Below are positions 1 through 8,310 of a stretch of 64,000 bases of DNA, piece by piece. Below the pieces are notes generated by a model that was not told the DNA's origin, searched no databases, and was given only the letters and a program-made list of their open reading frames with translations. Every line of letters begins with the position of its first letter. Positions within the stretch are counted from its first letter, which is position 1. Source of the stretch: Pseudomonadota bacterium (GTDB taxonomy: Bacteria > Pseudomonadota > Alphaproteobacteria > Azospirillales > Azospirillaceae). The position numbers and the translations under genes are program-made. The stretch spans positions 1 to 64,000 of the forward strand of contig JAFAFA010000008.1 in assembly GCA_023423695.1 (NCBI GenBank), in the 5' to 3' direction.

Positions 1-1636
1 AGCGGTGGATGCGCACGCCGAAACGCTCTTCGGCCGCCGCAAGCTCGGCTTCGCAGTCACCGTATTGCAGATTGACGAACACCGCGCCGGGCAGGGCGAA
101 CAGCGGCCCCCAATGCTCCAGCATCACATAGGAAACCTTGCGGTCGGCGGTCATCTCCTGGCTGCGCCAGCCGATGCCGACCCGCAGCCCCGGTCCCAGC
201 GCCGCCAGCCGCGCGCACCAATGCTCCACCAGCGCCGGGTCGGGGACCAGCCAGGGGCCTTGCGGCTCGAAGGCGGACAGGCTCTCGCGCAGCCGGTGCG
301 GCAGGTCGCCGGCCGGGGCCTGGAGGTCGCAATCCGGCGGATCGATGGTCTCCCGCCGACCGCCGCCGAAAGCGTCACCGGTGCAGCTTTCGGCCCGGAC
401 GGTGGCCTTGGGGAAGGAACGGCGGAACAGCGGCACCAGACGCGGATCGCATTCGATGGTGACCGGTCCGCCCGCCCAGGTGATGACGTCGGGATAGCAG
501 GACGCGAACAGGATTTCGTGCCCCACCCCCTGTTCCCGCCAGATCATCAGGCGCTTGCCGCGCAACACCTCGCCTTTCCAGCGGGGCGCCGCGATCCGGC
601 GGTCCGGCGTCGCCTCCCCGGCGGCGAAACGCCGCTCGTAGCCCGTCCAGCCGCGTGGCAGATCGCCATTCCGAAGAGCCAGCAGGGACAGGCTGTATGT
701 GGCGGTGGCAAGGTCGGGCTGCTGCGCCAGCGCGTCCTCGAAACAGGCGGCGGCCTCCTCGTAGCGCCCCTGCGCCTGCAGGGCGTTGCCGAGATTGTGG
801 CGCGCCTCGACGAAGCCGGGGTGCAGGTCCAATGCCTGCCGATGGCACAGCTCCGCCTGATCGGGGCGGCCCAGCCGCTTCAAGACGCTGCCCAGATTGT
901 TCAGCGCGGCGCTGTGGCGCGGATTGCGCTTCAACGCCTGCCGATAGGCGATCTCGGCGCTTTCAAAGGCGCCCTTCTGCTGCAGGACGGCGCCGAGATT
1001 GTAGTGCGCGGTGGCGTCGTCGGGCCTGAGCTGCGTCACCAGCCGGTGCTGGGCGACCGCTTCGTCGAGCCGGCCGATCATCGCCAGCGCATCGCCGAGA
1101 TTGTTGTGCGCCTCCGCCATGCCGGGCGAAAGCCGGACCGCCCGATCCAGCGCGACGGCGGCGTCGGCATGACGGCGGACGGCTGCGCGGCCGTTGCCGA
1201 GATTGTACCAGGCCTTGGCATAGTCCGGCTTCAGCGCCAGTGCGAGCGTATACGCCCGCTCCGCCTCATCATGGCGGCCGAGGGCGGCCAGGGCATTGCC
1301 CATATTGTGCCGCCGTTGCGCGCCGCCGGGGTCGAGCGTCGCCGCGGTGCAGTGGGCCTGGACCGCGTCGGCCGCGCGCCCTGATGCGCACAGAGCGCTG
1401 CCCAGATTGTCCCAATAGTCGGCAACGCCTTTGGAGCGCTCCAGCGCCTTGCCGATCAGGGTGACCGCCTCATCCGCGCGGCCGGATTGCAGCGACAGCA
1501 CGCCCAGCAGGTGCAGGGCGTCGGGATGTTGCGGGTCGGCGGACAGCACCGCGCGGTAGCCCTGCTCCGCCTCGGCAAGGCGCCCGGCCTGATGGTGTGC
1601 GACTGCCTGCGCAAGCCTGCTGCTGTCCTTCGCCAC
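1..1636 (-). CDS. TPR-repeat glycosyltransferase, FlmG-like (3' end outside window)
   Basis: The minus-strand frame starts with GTG at 1636 (VAKDSSRLAQAVAHHQAG) and stays open to the left edge, so the C-terminus is missing. About 330 residues of tandem TPRs come first, with repeated A-x-N-N-L-G and Y-x-x-A-L-x-x-x-P motifs. They are followed by a segment with GWTGYERRFAAGE, RLMIWREQGVGHEILFAS and LRVGIGWRSQ, the pattern of the GT-B-like domain in TPR glycosyltransferases such as Caulobacter FlmG. The same architecture occurs at 17821-19311 and 62408-64000. With hook genes nearby, flagellin glycosylation is a reasonable inference, but the acceptor cannot be read from sequence. The gene is divergent from the TPR-methyltransferase at 1748. 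An in-frame extension upstream of the GTG is possible but has no better ribosome site. Confidence 0.85.
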   Translation of the reverse strand, partial: MAKDSSRLAQAVAHHQAGRLAEAEQGYRAVLSADPQHPDALHLLGVLSLQSGRADEAVTLIGKALERSKGVADYWDNLGSALCASGRAADAVQAHCTAATLDPGGAQRRHNMGNALAALGRHDEAERAYTLALALKPDYAKAWYNLGNGRAAVRRHADAAVALDRAVRLSPGMAEAHNNLGDALAMIGRLDEAVAQHRLVTQLRPDDATAHYNLGAVLQQKGAFESAEIAYRQALKRNPRHSAALNNLGSVLKRLGRPDQAELCHRQALDLHPGFVEARHNLGNALQAQGRYEEAAACFEDALAQQPDLATATYSLSLLALRNGDLPRGWTGYERRFAAGEATPDRRIAAPRWKGEVLRGKRLMIWREQGVGHEILFASCYPDVITWAGGPVTIECDPRLVPLFRRSFPKATVRAESCTGDAFGGGRRETIDPPDCDLQAPAGDLPHRLRESLSAFEPQGPWLVPDPALVEHWCARLAALGPGLRVGIGWRSQEMTADRKVSYVMLEHWGPLFALPGAVFVNLQYGDCEAELAAAEERFGVRIHR

Positions 1637-1747
1637 GGTTCCGCCCCGTCCAGATGCCCGTTCCCTCAAAGGGAGTGCCATCATCGGTGGATCACGGTAA
1701 AGATGCCATTGATATCGACGGTGTTTTCGATGGTGGAGGAAGACGCA

Positions 1748-3001
1748 ATGGCCGGGTCACGCTTGTCCTCGCGCGGTGGATTGCGGGCGGGCGCCCTGCC
1801 GCCGGCGGTCCGGCTCAGCCGGCAGGCCGACGCGCTGGCCGCCGACGGCGATCCGGCGGGGGCGGAGCCGCTCTACGCCCGCGCGCTCGCCGCCGATCCG
1901 ACGCTGGCGGGAACCCACAACAACCATGGCAACGCCCTGCGCGTGCTGGGCCGGCTGGACGAGGCCGCCGCCTCCTACCGTGCGGCCATCGCGCATGGGC
2001 TGGACGAGGGGATGGCCCACTACAACCTCGGTTCGGTCCTGCGGCAGGCCGAACGGCGGGTTGAGGCGGAGGACGCGTTCTGCCGTGCGCTGGCCCTGCG
2101 GCCGGACCATGCGGAGGCGTGGAACAACCGCGGCAACCTGTGGCGCGACCTCGACCGCTTCGGCGAGGCGGCGGCGTGCTACCGGCGGGCGCTGGCGCTG
2201 CGGCCGGATTGGGCCGACGCCCACGACAATTTCGGCGCCGTGCTCTACCTGCTGCACGAACTGGGCGGTACGGAGGAAGCGGCGGAACTTGCCCGGCGCT
2301 GGCGGCGCGACCACCCCGGCAACCCGCTCGCCCGCCACATCGGCGCCGCCATCGCCGGCGAGGAGGCCGACCAGCGGGCGCCCGACGATTATGTGCGCCA
2401 GACCTTCGACCTGTTCGCCGAGGAGTTCGACCGCAAGCTGGCGGAGCTGGACTACCGTGCGCCCGCCCTGTTGGCCGGTCTGCTGGCGGGCGAGAGGGCG
2501 GAAGGCAATCTCGACGTGCTGGATGCCGGCTGCGGCACGGGGCTGTGCGCGGCCTCGCTGCGGCCTCGCGCCCGGCGGCTGGTCGGCGTCGATCTGTCGG
2601 ACGGCATGCTGGAGCGCGCCCGCACCCGCGGCCTCTACGACGAGCTGCACGCGGCGGAACTGGTCGGCTTCCTCGCAGGGGTTCCGGGGGCCTTCGACCT
2701 CGTGATGGCCGCCGACGTGTTCTGCTATTTCGGCGTGCTGGACGAGGCCTTCGCGGCGGCGCGTGCGGCGCTGCGCCCCGGCGGCCGGCTGGCCTTCACG
2801 GTCGAGGAGTTGACGTCGGATGACGGCCGTCCGCACCGCGTCGCCACCCACGGGCGCTATGCCCATGCCGAAGCCTATGTGCGCGCTGCTCTGGCGGGGG
2901 CGGGGCTGGAGGTTCGGCGTTGCGACCGCGAGCGGCTGCGCTTCGAAAGCGGGGAGCCGGTGATGGGGCTGGTGGTTCTGGCCGTACGACCTGCCGCGTA
3001 G
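1748..3001 (+). CDS. TPR domain-containing class I SAM methyltransferase
   Basis: This is a 417-residue protein. Residues about 15-180 are TPRs (for example THNNHGNALRVLGRLDEAAASY). The C-terminal half is a Rossmann methyltransferase with SAM motif I VLDAGCGTGLCAASL, an acidic motif II in GVDLSDGMLERAR, and a post-motif LRPGGRLAFTVEEL. This matches the COG4976 type of TPR-containing methyltransferase. The start is chosen for the strong GGAGGAAG at 1735-1742; an in-frame ATG at 1730 is the alternative, and the open frame continues upstream only by chance. The 9-base gap to the convergent TPR gene suggests tight packing. The substrate is unknown; the TPR part suggests a protein or glycan-linked acceptor. 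Confidence 0.85.
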   Translation: MAGSRLSSRGGLRAGALPPAVRLSRQADALAADGDPAGAEPLYARALAADPTLAGTHNNHGNALRVLGRLDEAAASYRAAIAHGLDEGMAHYNLGSVLRQAERRVEAEDAFCRALALRPDHAEAWNNRGNLWRDLDRFGEAAACYRRALALRPDWADAHDNFGAVLYLLHELGGTEEAAELARRWRRDHPGNPLARHIGAAIAGEEADQRAPDDYVRQTFDLFAEEFDRKLAELDYRAPALLAGLLAGERAEGNLDVLDAGCGTGLCAASLRPRARRLVGVDLSDGMLERARTRGLYDELHAAELVGFLAGVPGAFDLVMAADVFCYFGVLDEAFAAARAALRPGGRLAFTVEELTSDDGRPHRVATHGRYAHAEAYVRAALAGAGLEVRRCDRERLRFESGEPVMGLVVLAVRPAA

Positions 3002-3010
3002 TTTCGCCGC

Positions 3011-3913
3011 TCAGGTCCGCCGGGGCCGGCGGGGGGAAGGGCGCTTGCCGGGCGGCTTGCGCGAGGGTGCCGGCTCCGCGGTGGGCGCCGTCAGGGCGTC
3101 GGCCTCCGCGGCGCGTCCGAGCGACCGCAGCGCCAGCGCCAGCGTATCGCGTGCGGCGGGATGGGCCGGGTCGATGCGGACGGCATGGTGCAGCGGCGCC
3201 AGGGCAGCCTCGGCGCGGTTGGTCGCGGCCAGCGCGATGCCCAGATTGAGCGCCGCCGACAGGAAGTCGGGCACCAGCGCCACGGCGTTGCGGAAGGCGC
3301 TCACCGAATCCGCCCGCAGCCCCGTTGCGAACAGGGCGTTGCCCAGCAGGAAGGCGATGTCGGCGTCCTGCGGGTCGAGCGATGCCGCGCGGATCAGATC
3401 GGCCAGAGCCGGCGTCACCTGCCCGGTCTCCAGCCGCAGCCGGCCGCGCGCGTGCAGCAGGTCGACCAGCTTTTCCCGTGCCGGCTCCAGCGACGGCTCG
3501 ATCCGCAGGGCGCGTTCCAGCAGGTCCGCCGCGGCATCGACGGCACCGGCGTCACCGCGGCCATGGCGGGCGAAGGCGCGGTCGGTCCAGGCCTCCGCAA
3601 AGTCGGGGCGCAGGGCCAGCGCGCGGCGATAGCCGGCCTCTGCCTCGTCCAGCCGGTTCAGGCCGCGCAGCAGGTTGGCCCGGTTGGCGCGAATGTCGGC
3701 CGCCTCCGGCCGCAGGGCGACGGCCTTGTCGATCAGGGTCAGGCCGAAATCGCCATGGCCGATCTGCCCGGCCAGGACGCCGAGGTAATGCAGCGCGTCG
3801 GGCTGTTCCGGCTCGGCGTCGAGGATGCGGGTATACAGCTCCTGCGCCTCACCGAAGCGGCCGGCGAGATGCAGGTCGAGCGCGAGAGTCAGGGCTTCGA
3901 GGATCGTGGCCAT
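3011..3913 (-). CDS. TPR repeat protein
   Basis: This 300-residue protein is made almost entirely of TPRs (ATILEALTLALDLHLAGRFGEAQ, then repeats through the AALNLGIALAATNRAEAALA region) and ends in a basic Pro/Arg-rich tail. It has no signal peptide or catalytic motif. The N-terminal pattern (short helix, LHLAGRFGEAQELYTRIL, PEQPDALHYLGVLAGQ) is the one seen at the start of the FlmG-like proteins in this window, so it may be a relative lacking the glycosyltransferase domain. The start at 3913 matches that conserved N-terminus; upstream in-frame starts at 3943 and 3967 are possible, and none has a good ribosome site. Role is probably protein-protein interaction. Confidence 0.75.
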   Translation of the reverse strand: MATILEALTLALDLHLAGRFGEAQELYTRILDAEPEQPDALHYLGVLAGQIGHGDFGLTLIDKAVALRPEAADIRANRANLLRGLNRLDEAEAGYRRALALRPDFAEAWTDRAFARHGRGDAGAVDAAADLLERALRIEPSLEPAREKLVDLLHARGRLRLETGQVTPALADLIRAASLDPQDADIAFLLGNALFATGLRADSVSAFRNAVALVPDFLSAALNLGIALAATNRAEAALAPLHHAVRIDPAHPAARDTLALALRSLGRAAEADALTAPTAEPAPSRKPPGKRPSPRRPRRT

Positions 3914-4123
3914 GGGGCAACGCTTTAGGACGCCGGACGGCATGGCCGCAAGTCCGCGCAACGGCAATCCCGGGTGTCGGCACGATTACTCCCGTATTGA
4001 GTATTCCGCTTTCGCCATACGGGTTAGTTTCGCAAACTCAAATAAGAGTAAAGAAAGCCTTTACGGCGTGCCGGGATCACGGTAATTTAATGTCCGATTG
4101 TCACAGATTCGGGTAAGCCGGTC

Positions 4124-4711
4124 ATGAACGTGGCGTCCGCCACATCGACGGTCTCGCAGCCGTTCGCCTTCATGACGCCCCGCGGCAGCGATGCCGTCGA
4201 TGGTGGGGCAGGCACCCGGATTCCGGCCGCTCCCACCACCAGGACCACCGGTGCGGAGCAGGCGGAACCTCTCGTCAACCGTTTCCCGACCATTGCCTAC
4301 AGCTACGACACCGATGCCTCGCGGCTGGTGATGCTGTACCGCGATCCGGCGAACGGAAAGACCGTCTCGCAGATCCCGACCGAGGCGGCCTTGAAGCAGT
4401 ACAAGGAAGCCCAGCAGCAGGAAAAGAACGCGGAACGCGCCGCCCTGCTGAAACTGACGGTCGGCGGGCCGCAAGGTGGCGGATCGCCGGGCGGTGCCCC
4501 GGAAAACCGCCGGGCCGACGGTGCTGCTTCCGCTGCTTCCGGCCTTGGGACCGCCGGCAACCCGATCGGCAGCGGCAGATGGCTCGGCGGTGCTGCCGGT
4601 TCGGCGGGCGGCGTTGACGCTTCCGCCGCGGCGGCGTCTGTGTCACAGTCGGCGAAGACCACCGCGGTTACCGCCGGCACGTCCGCCGCGCGGGTGAACG
4701 TGGTGATCTGA
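4124..4711 (+). CDS. FlaG-like protein with Ala/Gly-rich C-terminus
   Basis: This is a 195-residue protein. Residues about 58-95 (AYSYDTDASRLVMLYRDP followed by GKTVSQIPTEAALKQY) resemble the FlaG domain, whose core is a strand pair, a D-P-x-T/N-G turn and an I-P-x-E/T-x-x-L helix. The rest is low-complexity Ala/Gly/Ser. It sits 26 bases upstream of a YjfB-like motility gene, and a rod-type protein follows on the other strand, which supports a flagellar role, perhaps filament-length or cap-related as for FlaG. The ribosome site is weak (GGGTAAG upstream). The match is to a short motif only, so it could be another small secreted or cytosolic protein. Confidence 0.6.
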   Translation: MNVASATSTVSQPFAFMTPRGSDAVDGGAGTRIPAAPTTRTTGAEQAEPLVNRFPTIAYSYDTDASRLVMLYRDPANGKTVSQIPTEAALKQYKEAQQQEKNAERAALLKLTVGGPQGGGSPGGAPENRRADGAASAASGLGTAGNPIGSGRWLGGAAGSAGGVDASAAAASVSQSAKTTAVTAGTSAARVNVVI

Positions 4712-4737
4712 GAGCCTCTTCTCCCAAGGGTTCCGTC

Positions 4738-4938
4738 ATGGGCATGGACATCACCTCCTCGACCGCCGGTGCGGCAATCGCCTTGAAGCAGGCGCAGGGC
4801 CAGATGGATTTCGGCGTCAAGGCGCTGAACCAGAATGCCGAGCAGCAGCAGGCGGCGGTCGCGGCCCTCATGGAGGGCGGCAGCGGCGGCGGCAACGTGA
4901 CGCCGACACGGGGGCAGAACTTGAACATCACCGCCTGA
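4738..4938 (+). CDS. YjfB-like putative motility protein
   Basis: This 66-residue protein reads MDITSSTAGAAIALKQAQGQ, then MDFGVKALNQNAEQQQAAVAAL and a Gly-rich tail. The pattern of a short N-terminal Met-Asp-Ile segment, a Gln-rich helix, and a K-x-x-x-x-x-A-E-Q-Q motif is that of the YjfB motility family (PF14070). AAGGG lies 8 bases upstream of the ATG. It is cotranscribed with the FlaG-like gene ahead of it. The molecular function of the family is not established; association with flagellar loci is the main clue. Confidence 0.65.
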   Translation: MGMDITSSTAGAAIALKQAQGQMDFGVKALNQNAEQQQAAVAALMEGGSGGGNVTPTRGQNLNITA

Positions 4939-4970
4939 CCGAACCGGTTGGAACAGGCGGCTTCCGGTCC

Positions 4971-5375
4971 TCAGACTTTCGAGTTCAGCAGCGACGTCAG
5001 CATCTCGTCCTGGGTTCGGACCACGGCAATGCTGGCGCCATAGGCCCGGTTGGCCGCGATCTGGTTGACGCGCTCCTTCGCCAGATCGACGTTCGGGGCG
5101 GCGACCATGCCGCCGGCATTGGCGGCGTTGTCGTCGGGCGCGTATTCCTGCAGATAGGCCGGAGTGATCGGCGTGAAGGTCGCCCGCGTGCCGGGGTTGG
5201 CATCGGTCTGCGCCACCGCCAGCGGCCGATAGGCCGAGCGCTGGTTTCCCGTTGTCCCGTCTGCCGCCGGAATGGCGCCGGTGGAGCGGAGGTTGGCGAC
5301 ATTGGAGGCGGACGCGTCGAGCCGGCGCGTCTGTGCGGTCAAGCCGCTGAGCGCGATGCCGATGCTGCCGACCAT
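4971..5375 (-). CDS. FlgC-like flagellar basal-body rod protein
   Basis: This 134-residue protein has the N-terminal rod/hook signature SGLTAQTRRLDASASNVAN and a C-terminal segment DLAKERVNQIAANRAYGASI followed by VVRTQDEMLTSLLNSKV, the two halves that form the coiled core of axial flagellar proteins. The length matches FlgC (about 130-140 residues). It lies alone, convergent with the FlaG-like and YjfB-like genes, not in a rod operon with flgB and fliE. It is therefore either a relocated FlgC or an accessory paralogue. The ATG overlaps no neighbour. Confidence 0.75.
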   Translation of the reverse strand: MVGSIGIALSGLTAQTRRLDASASNVANLRSTGAIPAADGTTGNQRSAYRPLAVAQTDANPGTRATFTPITPAYLQEYAPDDNAANAGGMVAAPNVDLAKERVNQIAANRAYGASIAVVRTQDEMLTSLLNSKV

Positions 5376-5623
5376 GGTTGGCCATCCTCCGTCCGACGGG
5401 TGTCAGGAGCAACAGTACCACATCCGGTTTCCAAGAACAGATGGGCAAGACGGGCAAATCGACCGTCCGGCGGCATGGGATCCGTAGCCGGACTATCTCC
5501 CGGCGCAATCGTCCACTGCCGGCAATCCCCGCTGTATCTTTTCAAATGCTTGCGCCATTATCGGGCGAAAGGCCGAGGCTCCGGTCCCGATGGAGCCGGT
5601 CCAAGAAAATCGGTCCAGCCTCC

Positions 5624-6478
5624 ATGGATCCAGACGTTCGCGAGACGGGAGCCGCCGCCTGCATGCCCAACACCGCCTTTGTCCTGACCGCCGCCGGGCT
5701 GACCGACGTCGGGCGTACCCGTTCCCGCAACGAGGACGATTTCCACGTCGACGCGATCGGTGAATTCGCGATCGTCTGCGACGGAATGGGCGGCCACGCC
5801 GGCGGCGACATCGCCAGCCGCAAGGCGGTGGAGGAGATTTCCGGCTTCCTGAAGGATTACGCGCCGTCGGAGCCGATCACCGTGGTCGACCGCGACGACA
5901 TCGACCGGACCCAGACCGACCCGGCGGCGACAGAGCCGGCGGTGGGCCGCGCGCTGTCGGTCGCGCGGTCGGCCGTGCAGAAGGCCAACCGGGCGATCCA
6001 CGACCTGAATCTCGCCCGCGGCTTCGCCCAGGGGCGGGGCATGGGCACGACGGTGGCCGGACTCTGGCGGGTTCCGGGCACGGCCCAGATGGTGACCTTC
6101 CATGCCGGCGACAGCCGGGTCTATCGCCTGCGTGACGGGGATCTGCGAACCCTGACCCGCGACCACAGCCTGTACCAGATCTGGCTCGACAATGGCGGGC
6201 GGGGGACGCCGCCGCAGCGGAACATCATCGTGCGGGCGCTCGGCACCGGCGAGGAGGTGGAGCCGGAGGTCGCCGTCCATTCGCTGTTGCCCGACGATGT
6301 CGTCATGATCTGTTCCGACGGGTTGAACGGCATGGTCACGGACAACGCCATCGCCCGCATCCTGACGGAGGAGCGCGACCCGGCCCGCGCCGCCGCCGCC
6401 CTGGTCGATGCCGCCAATACGGCCGGCGGCCAGGACAACGTGACGGTGGTGGTCGGGCGCTTCACCGCCAACGCCTGA
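5624..6478 (+). CDS. PP2C-family Ser/Thr protein phosphatase
   Basis: This is a 284-residue cytosolic protein with all PP2C motifs: GRTRSRNEDDF, VCDGMGGHAGGD (metal-binding Asp), GMGTTVAGL, HAGDSRVYRL, CSDGLNGMV and GGQDNVTVVV. It removes phosphate from Ser/Thr residues in a metal-dependent reaction and resembles the Stp1/PppA group. The start could be 5624 (MDPDVRE) or 5663 (MPNTAF), the latter having GGGAG upstream. Its convergent neighbour is a kinase-like membrane protein, a pairing seen in bacterial Ser/Thr phosphorylation loci and type VI secretion clusters. No secretion genes are present here. Confidence 0.92.
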   Translation: MDPDVRETGAAACMPNTAFVLTAAGLTDVGRTRSRNEDDFHVDAIGEFAIVCDGMGGHAGGDIASRKAVEEISGFLKDYAPSEPITVVDRDDIDRTQTDPAATEPAVGRALSVARSAVQKANRAIHDLNLARGFAQGRGMGTTVAGLWRVPGTAQMVTFHAGDSRVYRLRDGDLRTLTRDHSLYQIWLDNGGRGTPPQRNIIVRALGTGEEVEPEVAVHSLLPDDVVMICSDGLNGMVTDNAIARILTEERDPARAAAALVDAANTAGGQDNVTVVVGRFTANA

Positions 6479-6505
6479 CCAGGACTGACAGGGTCGGGGG
6501 GATGA

Positions 6506-8140
6506 TCAGGGGCCGGTGGTGATGAAGCGGGCGGCGGCCAGCGGAGCCGGCGCGTCGTCCGGCAAACTCGCCAGCGCCTCCACCAGGGCGGCCAGATAGT
6601 CGGCCGCCGGTTCTTGCTCCGGCCGCGGGGTTGGGAACAGGGGCTCCGCCGTGGCGATGGTCAGCAGCAGTTCGCCGCCATAGGGCGGGCCGATGGTCCA
6701 GTGACGCCCGCCATCCGCCCGGTCGCCCAGCCGCCGCGGTGCCCCCGCCGCCAGCGCCGTTCCGCCGTCCGACGGGTTGGGCAGCAGATGGATGACGGTG
6801 CCGTCGATGGTGAAGTAATCGACCTGAATCCGCACCGGCCGCGCCGGGGCGCCGATCTCCAGAATCAGCGGGTCGCCCGCATTCAGTTGCGGTCCGCTTC
6901 CCTCCGCTGTTGCCGCCTCTGCCGTTGCCAATCTGGTCGTCAGCGGTTCCGTCAGTCCCCGGTTTGCGTCCAGCGCCGCGGCGACGCTGGCGAGCGGCGC
7001 GCAGAACTGTGCATCGACGGTGGTGAGGTCGAAGCCATGCTCCCAACCGCCTGCCGTCGCTTCCACCGCCTCGCGCACCGCGGTGTCCGCCCGCTCCCCC
7101 GCCGCGGTTCCGGAGACGAGCAGCCGTCCGCCGGATTCCTCCACCGTCACCAGAGCGCAGGAAACCTCCCGCAACGCTTGCGCCACCGCCGCGACCGGTG
7201 GACGCCGCGGTGCAACAACCGGCGCTTCGGGCGCGGGAACCGCTTCCGGGGAGGACGGCAAGGCAGCCGCGGCAGGTGCGGTCATCGCGGCCGCAAGCGG
7301 CGGCGGGGAAAGGGGCGAGGGCAGGGTCGGCGCCGACCGGTTCATCAGCACCACGCCCGTCGCCAGCCCTCCCGCCAGCGTCATTCCGCCAAGCCACAAC
7401 GCCCAGCGGCGCGCGCGCTTCGGTGTCGCCGCTGAAGCGGGGAGGGGCGTTCCGGTCAGGCCGGCGACCGCATGCCGAAGCGATGCGGCATCCGGGAAGG
7501 CGGCGCCGCCGCGCCCCCGCACCTGCTCCAGCAGCGACGCGATGCCGGTGTGATTGTCATGGCTCGACAGCAGCCGCTCGATCAACCGGCCGGCGGCGGC
7601 GAGATCGTCGCTGCGGTTTGCCCGAGCCGCGGTCAGCGCCGCCCGTCCGAACCCGGTGACCATGGCGGAGCTTCCGCTGTGGCGGATGGCCTCCGCCTCC
7701 AGCGCGCCATGGACGATCCCGGCCCGGTGTGCGGCGTCCAGCGCGTCCAGCACACGGCCGAGCGTTGCGACACTGTCGTCGAGGCTTATGGCGCCATTGG
7801 CGAGCCGGTCGGCCAGCGTCGGCCCTTCGACCAGCACGGTGGCGACGAAGGCGGTGCCGGCATGCTCGCCGGAGGCCAGGACGGCAGGAATGGCGGGATG
7901 GGACAGTTGGGCCGTGGCGGCGGCGGTGCGGCGAAACCGCTCCAGCGACGCGGCATCGGCACACAGCCGCGCCAGCGGGATGGTCCACAGCGCCACCGCC
8001 TGCCCATTCGCATCCAACGCGCGGTGCAGCCGTGCATCGCCGTCCCGGCCGATCAGCCCGCGCAACCGGAAGCGGCCGAGCCGCCGCTCCGATTCGGCCG
8101 TCGCCGTCGTGGCCGCCGCCGTCCCCCTACCGCGCTGCAT
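6506..8140 (-). CDS. Membrane-anchored Ser/Thr pseudokinase with C-terminal DUF4384-like domain
   Basis: This is a 544-residue protein. Residues 22-230 have a protein-kinase layout (FRLRGLIGRDGDARLHRALD, then SHPAIPAVLASGE, then AHRAGIVHGALEAEAI). The key residues are missing: the VAIK lysine is replaced in AVALWTIP, HRDxKxxN reads HGALEAEAI, and DFG reads TGFG. A single membrane segment lies at about 246-266, then a Pro/Ala-rich linker. Residues about 418-505 resemble DUF4384, with RIQVDYFTIDGTVIHLLPNP. The N-terminal pseudokinase would be cytosolic and the C-terminal domain periplasmic. The start is ATG 8140 behind GGGGGAG; longer upstream extensions have no ribosome site. It is convergent with the PP2C gene. 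Confidence 0.8.
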   Translation of the reverse strand: MQRGRGTAAATTATAESERRLGRFRLRGLIGRDGDARLHRALDANGQAVALWTIPLARLCADAASLERFRRTAAATAQLSHPAIPAVLASGEHAGTAFVATVLVEGPTLADRLANGAISLDDSVATLGRVLDALDAAHRAGIVHGALEAEAIRHSGSSAMVTGFGRAALTAARANRSDDLAAAGRLIERLLSSHDNHTGIASLLEQVRGRGGAAFPDAASLRHAVAGLTGTPLPASAATPKRARRWALWLGGMTLAGGLATGVVLMNRSAPTLPSPLSPPPLAAAMTAPAAAALPSSPEAVPAPEAPVVAPRRPPVAAVAQALREVSCALVTVEESGGRLLVSGTAAGERADTAVREAVEATAGGWEHGFDLTTVDAQFCAPLASVAAALDANRGLTEPLTTRLATAEAATAEGSGPQLNAGDPLILEIGAPARPVRIQVDYFTIDGTVIHLLPNPSDGGTALAAGAPRRLGDRADGGRHWTIGPPYGGELLLTIATAEPLFPTPRPEQEPAADYLAALVEALASLPDDAPAPLAAARFITTGP

Positions 8141-8310
8141 TTCCGCTCCCCCTTGGTGAGCGCTGGTATAGCCGCACCGTGGCGAGGCGGCCAAGCCTCC
8201 AGGCACCCGGCCGCAAGATCCTGTCCATCCGGCCGAGCTGTGCGAAAGGCAGAGGCCTGTGACCACGATCGGCCGCTAACCTTTCGTTAGCCATGGCGGG
8301 GGAAGCTTGG

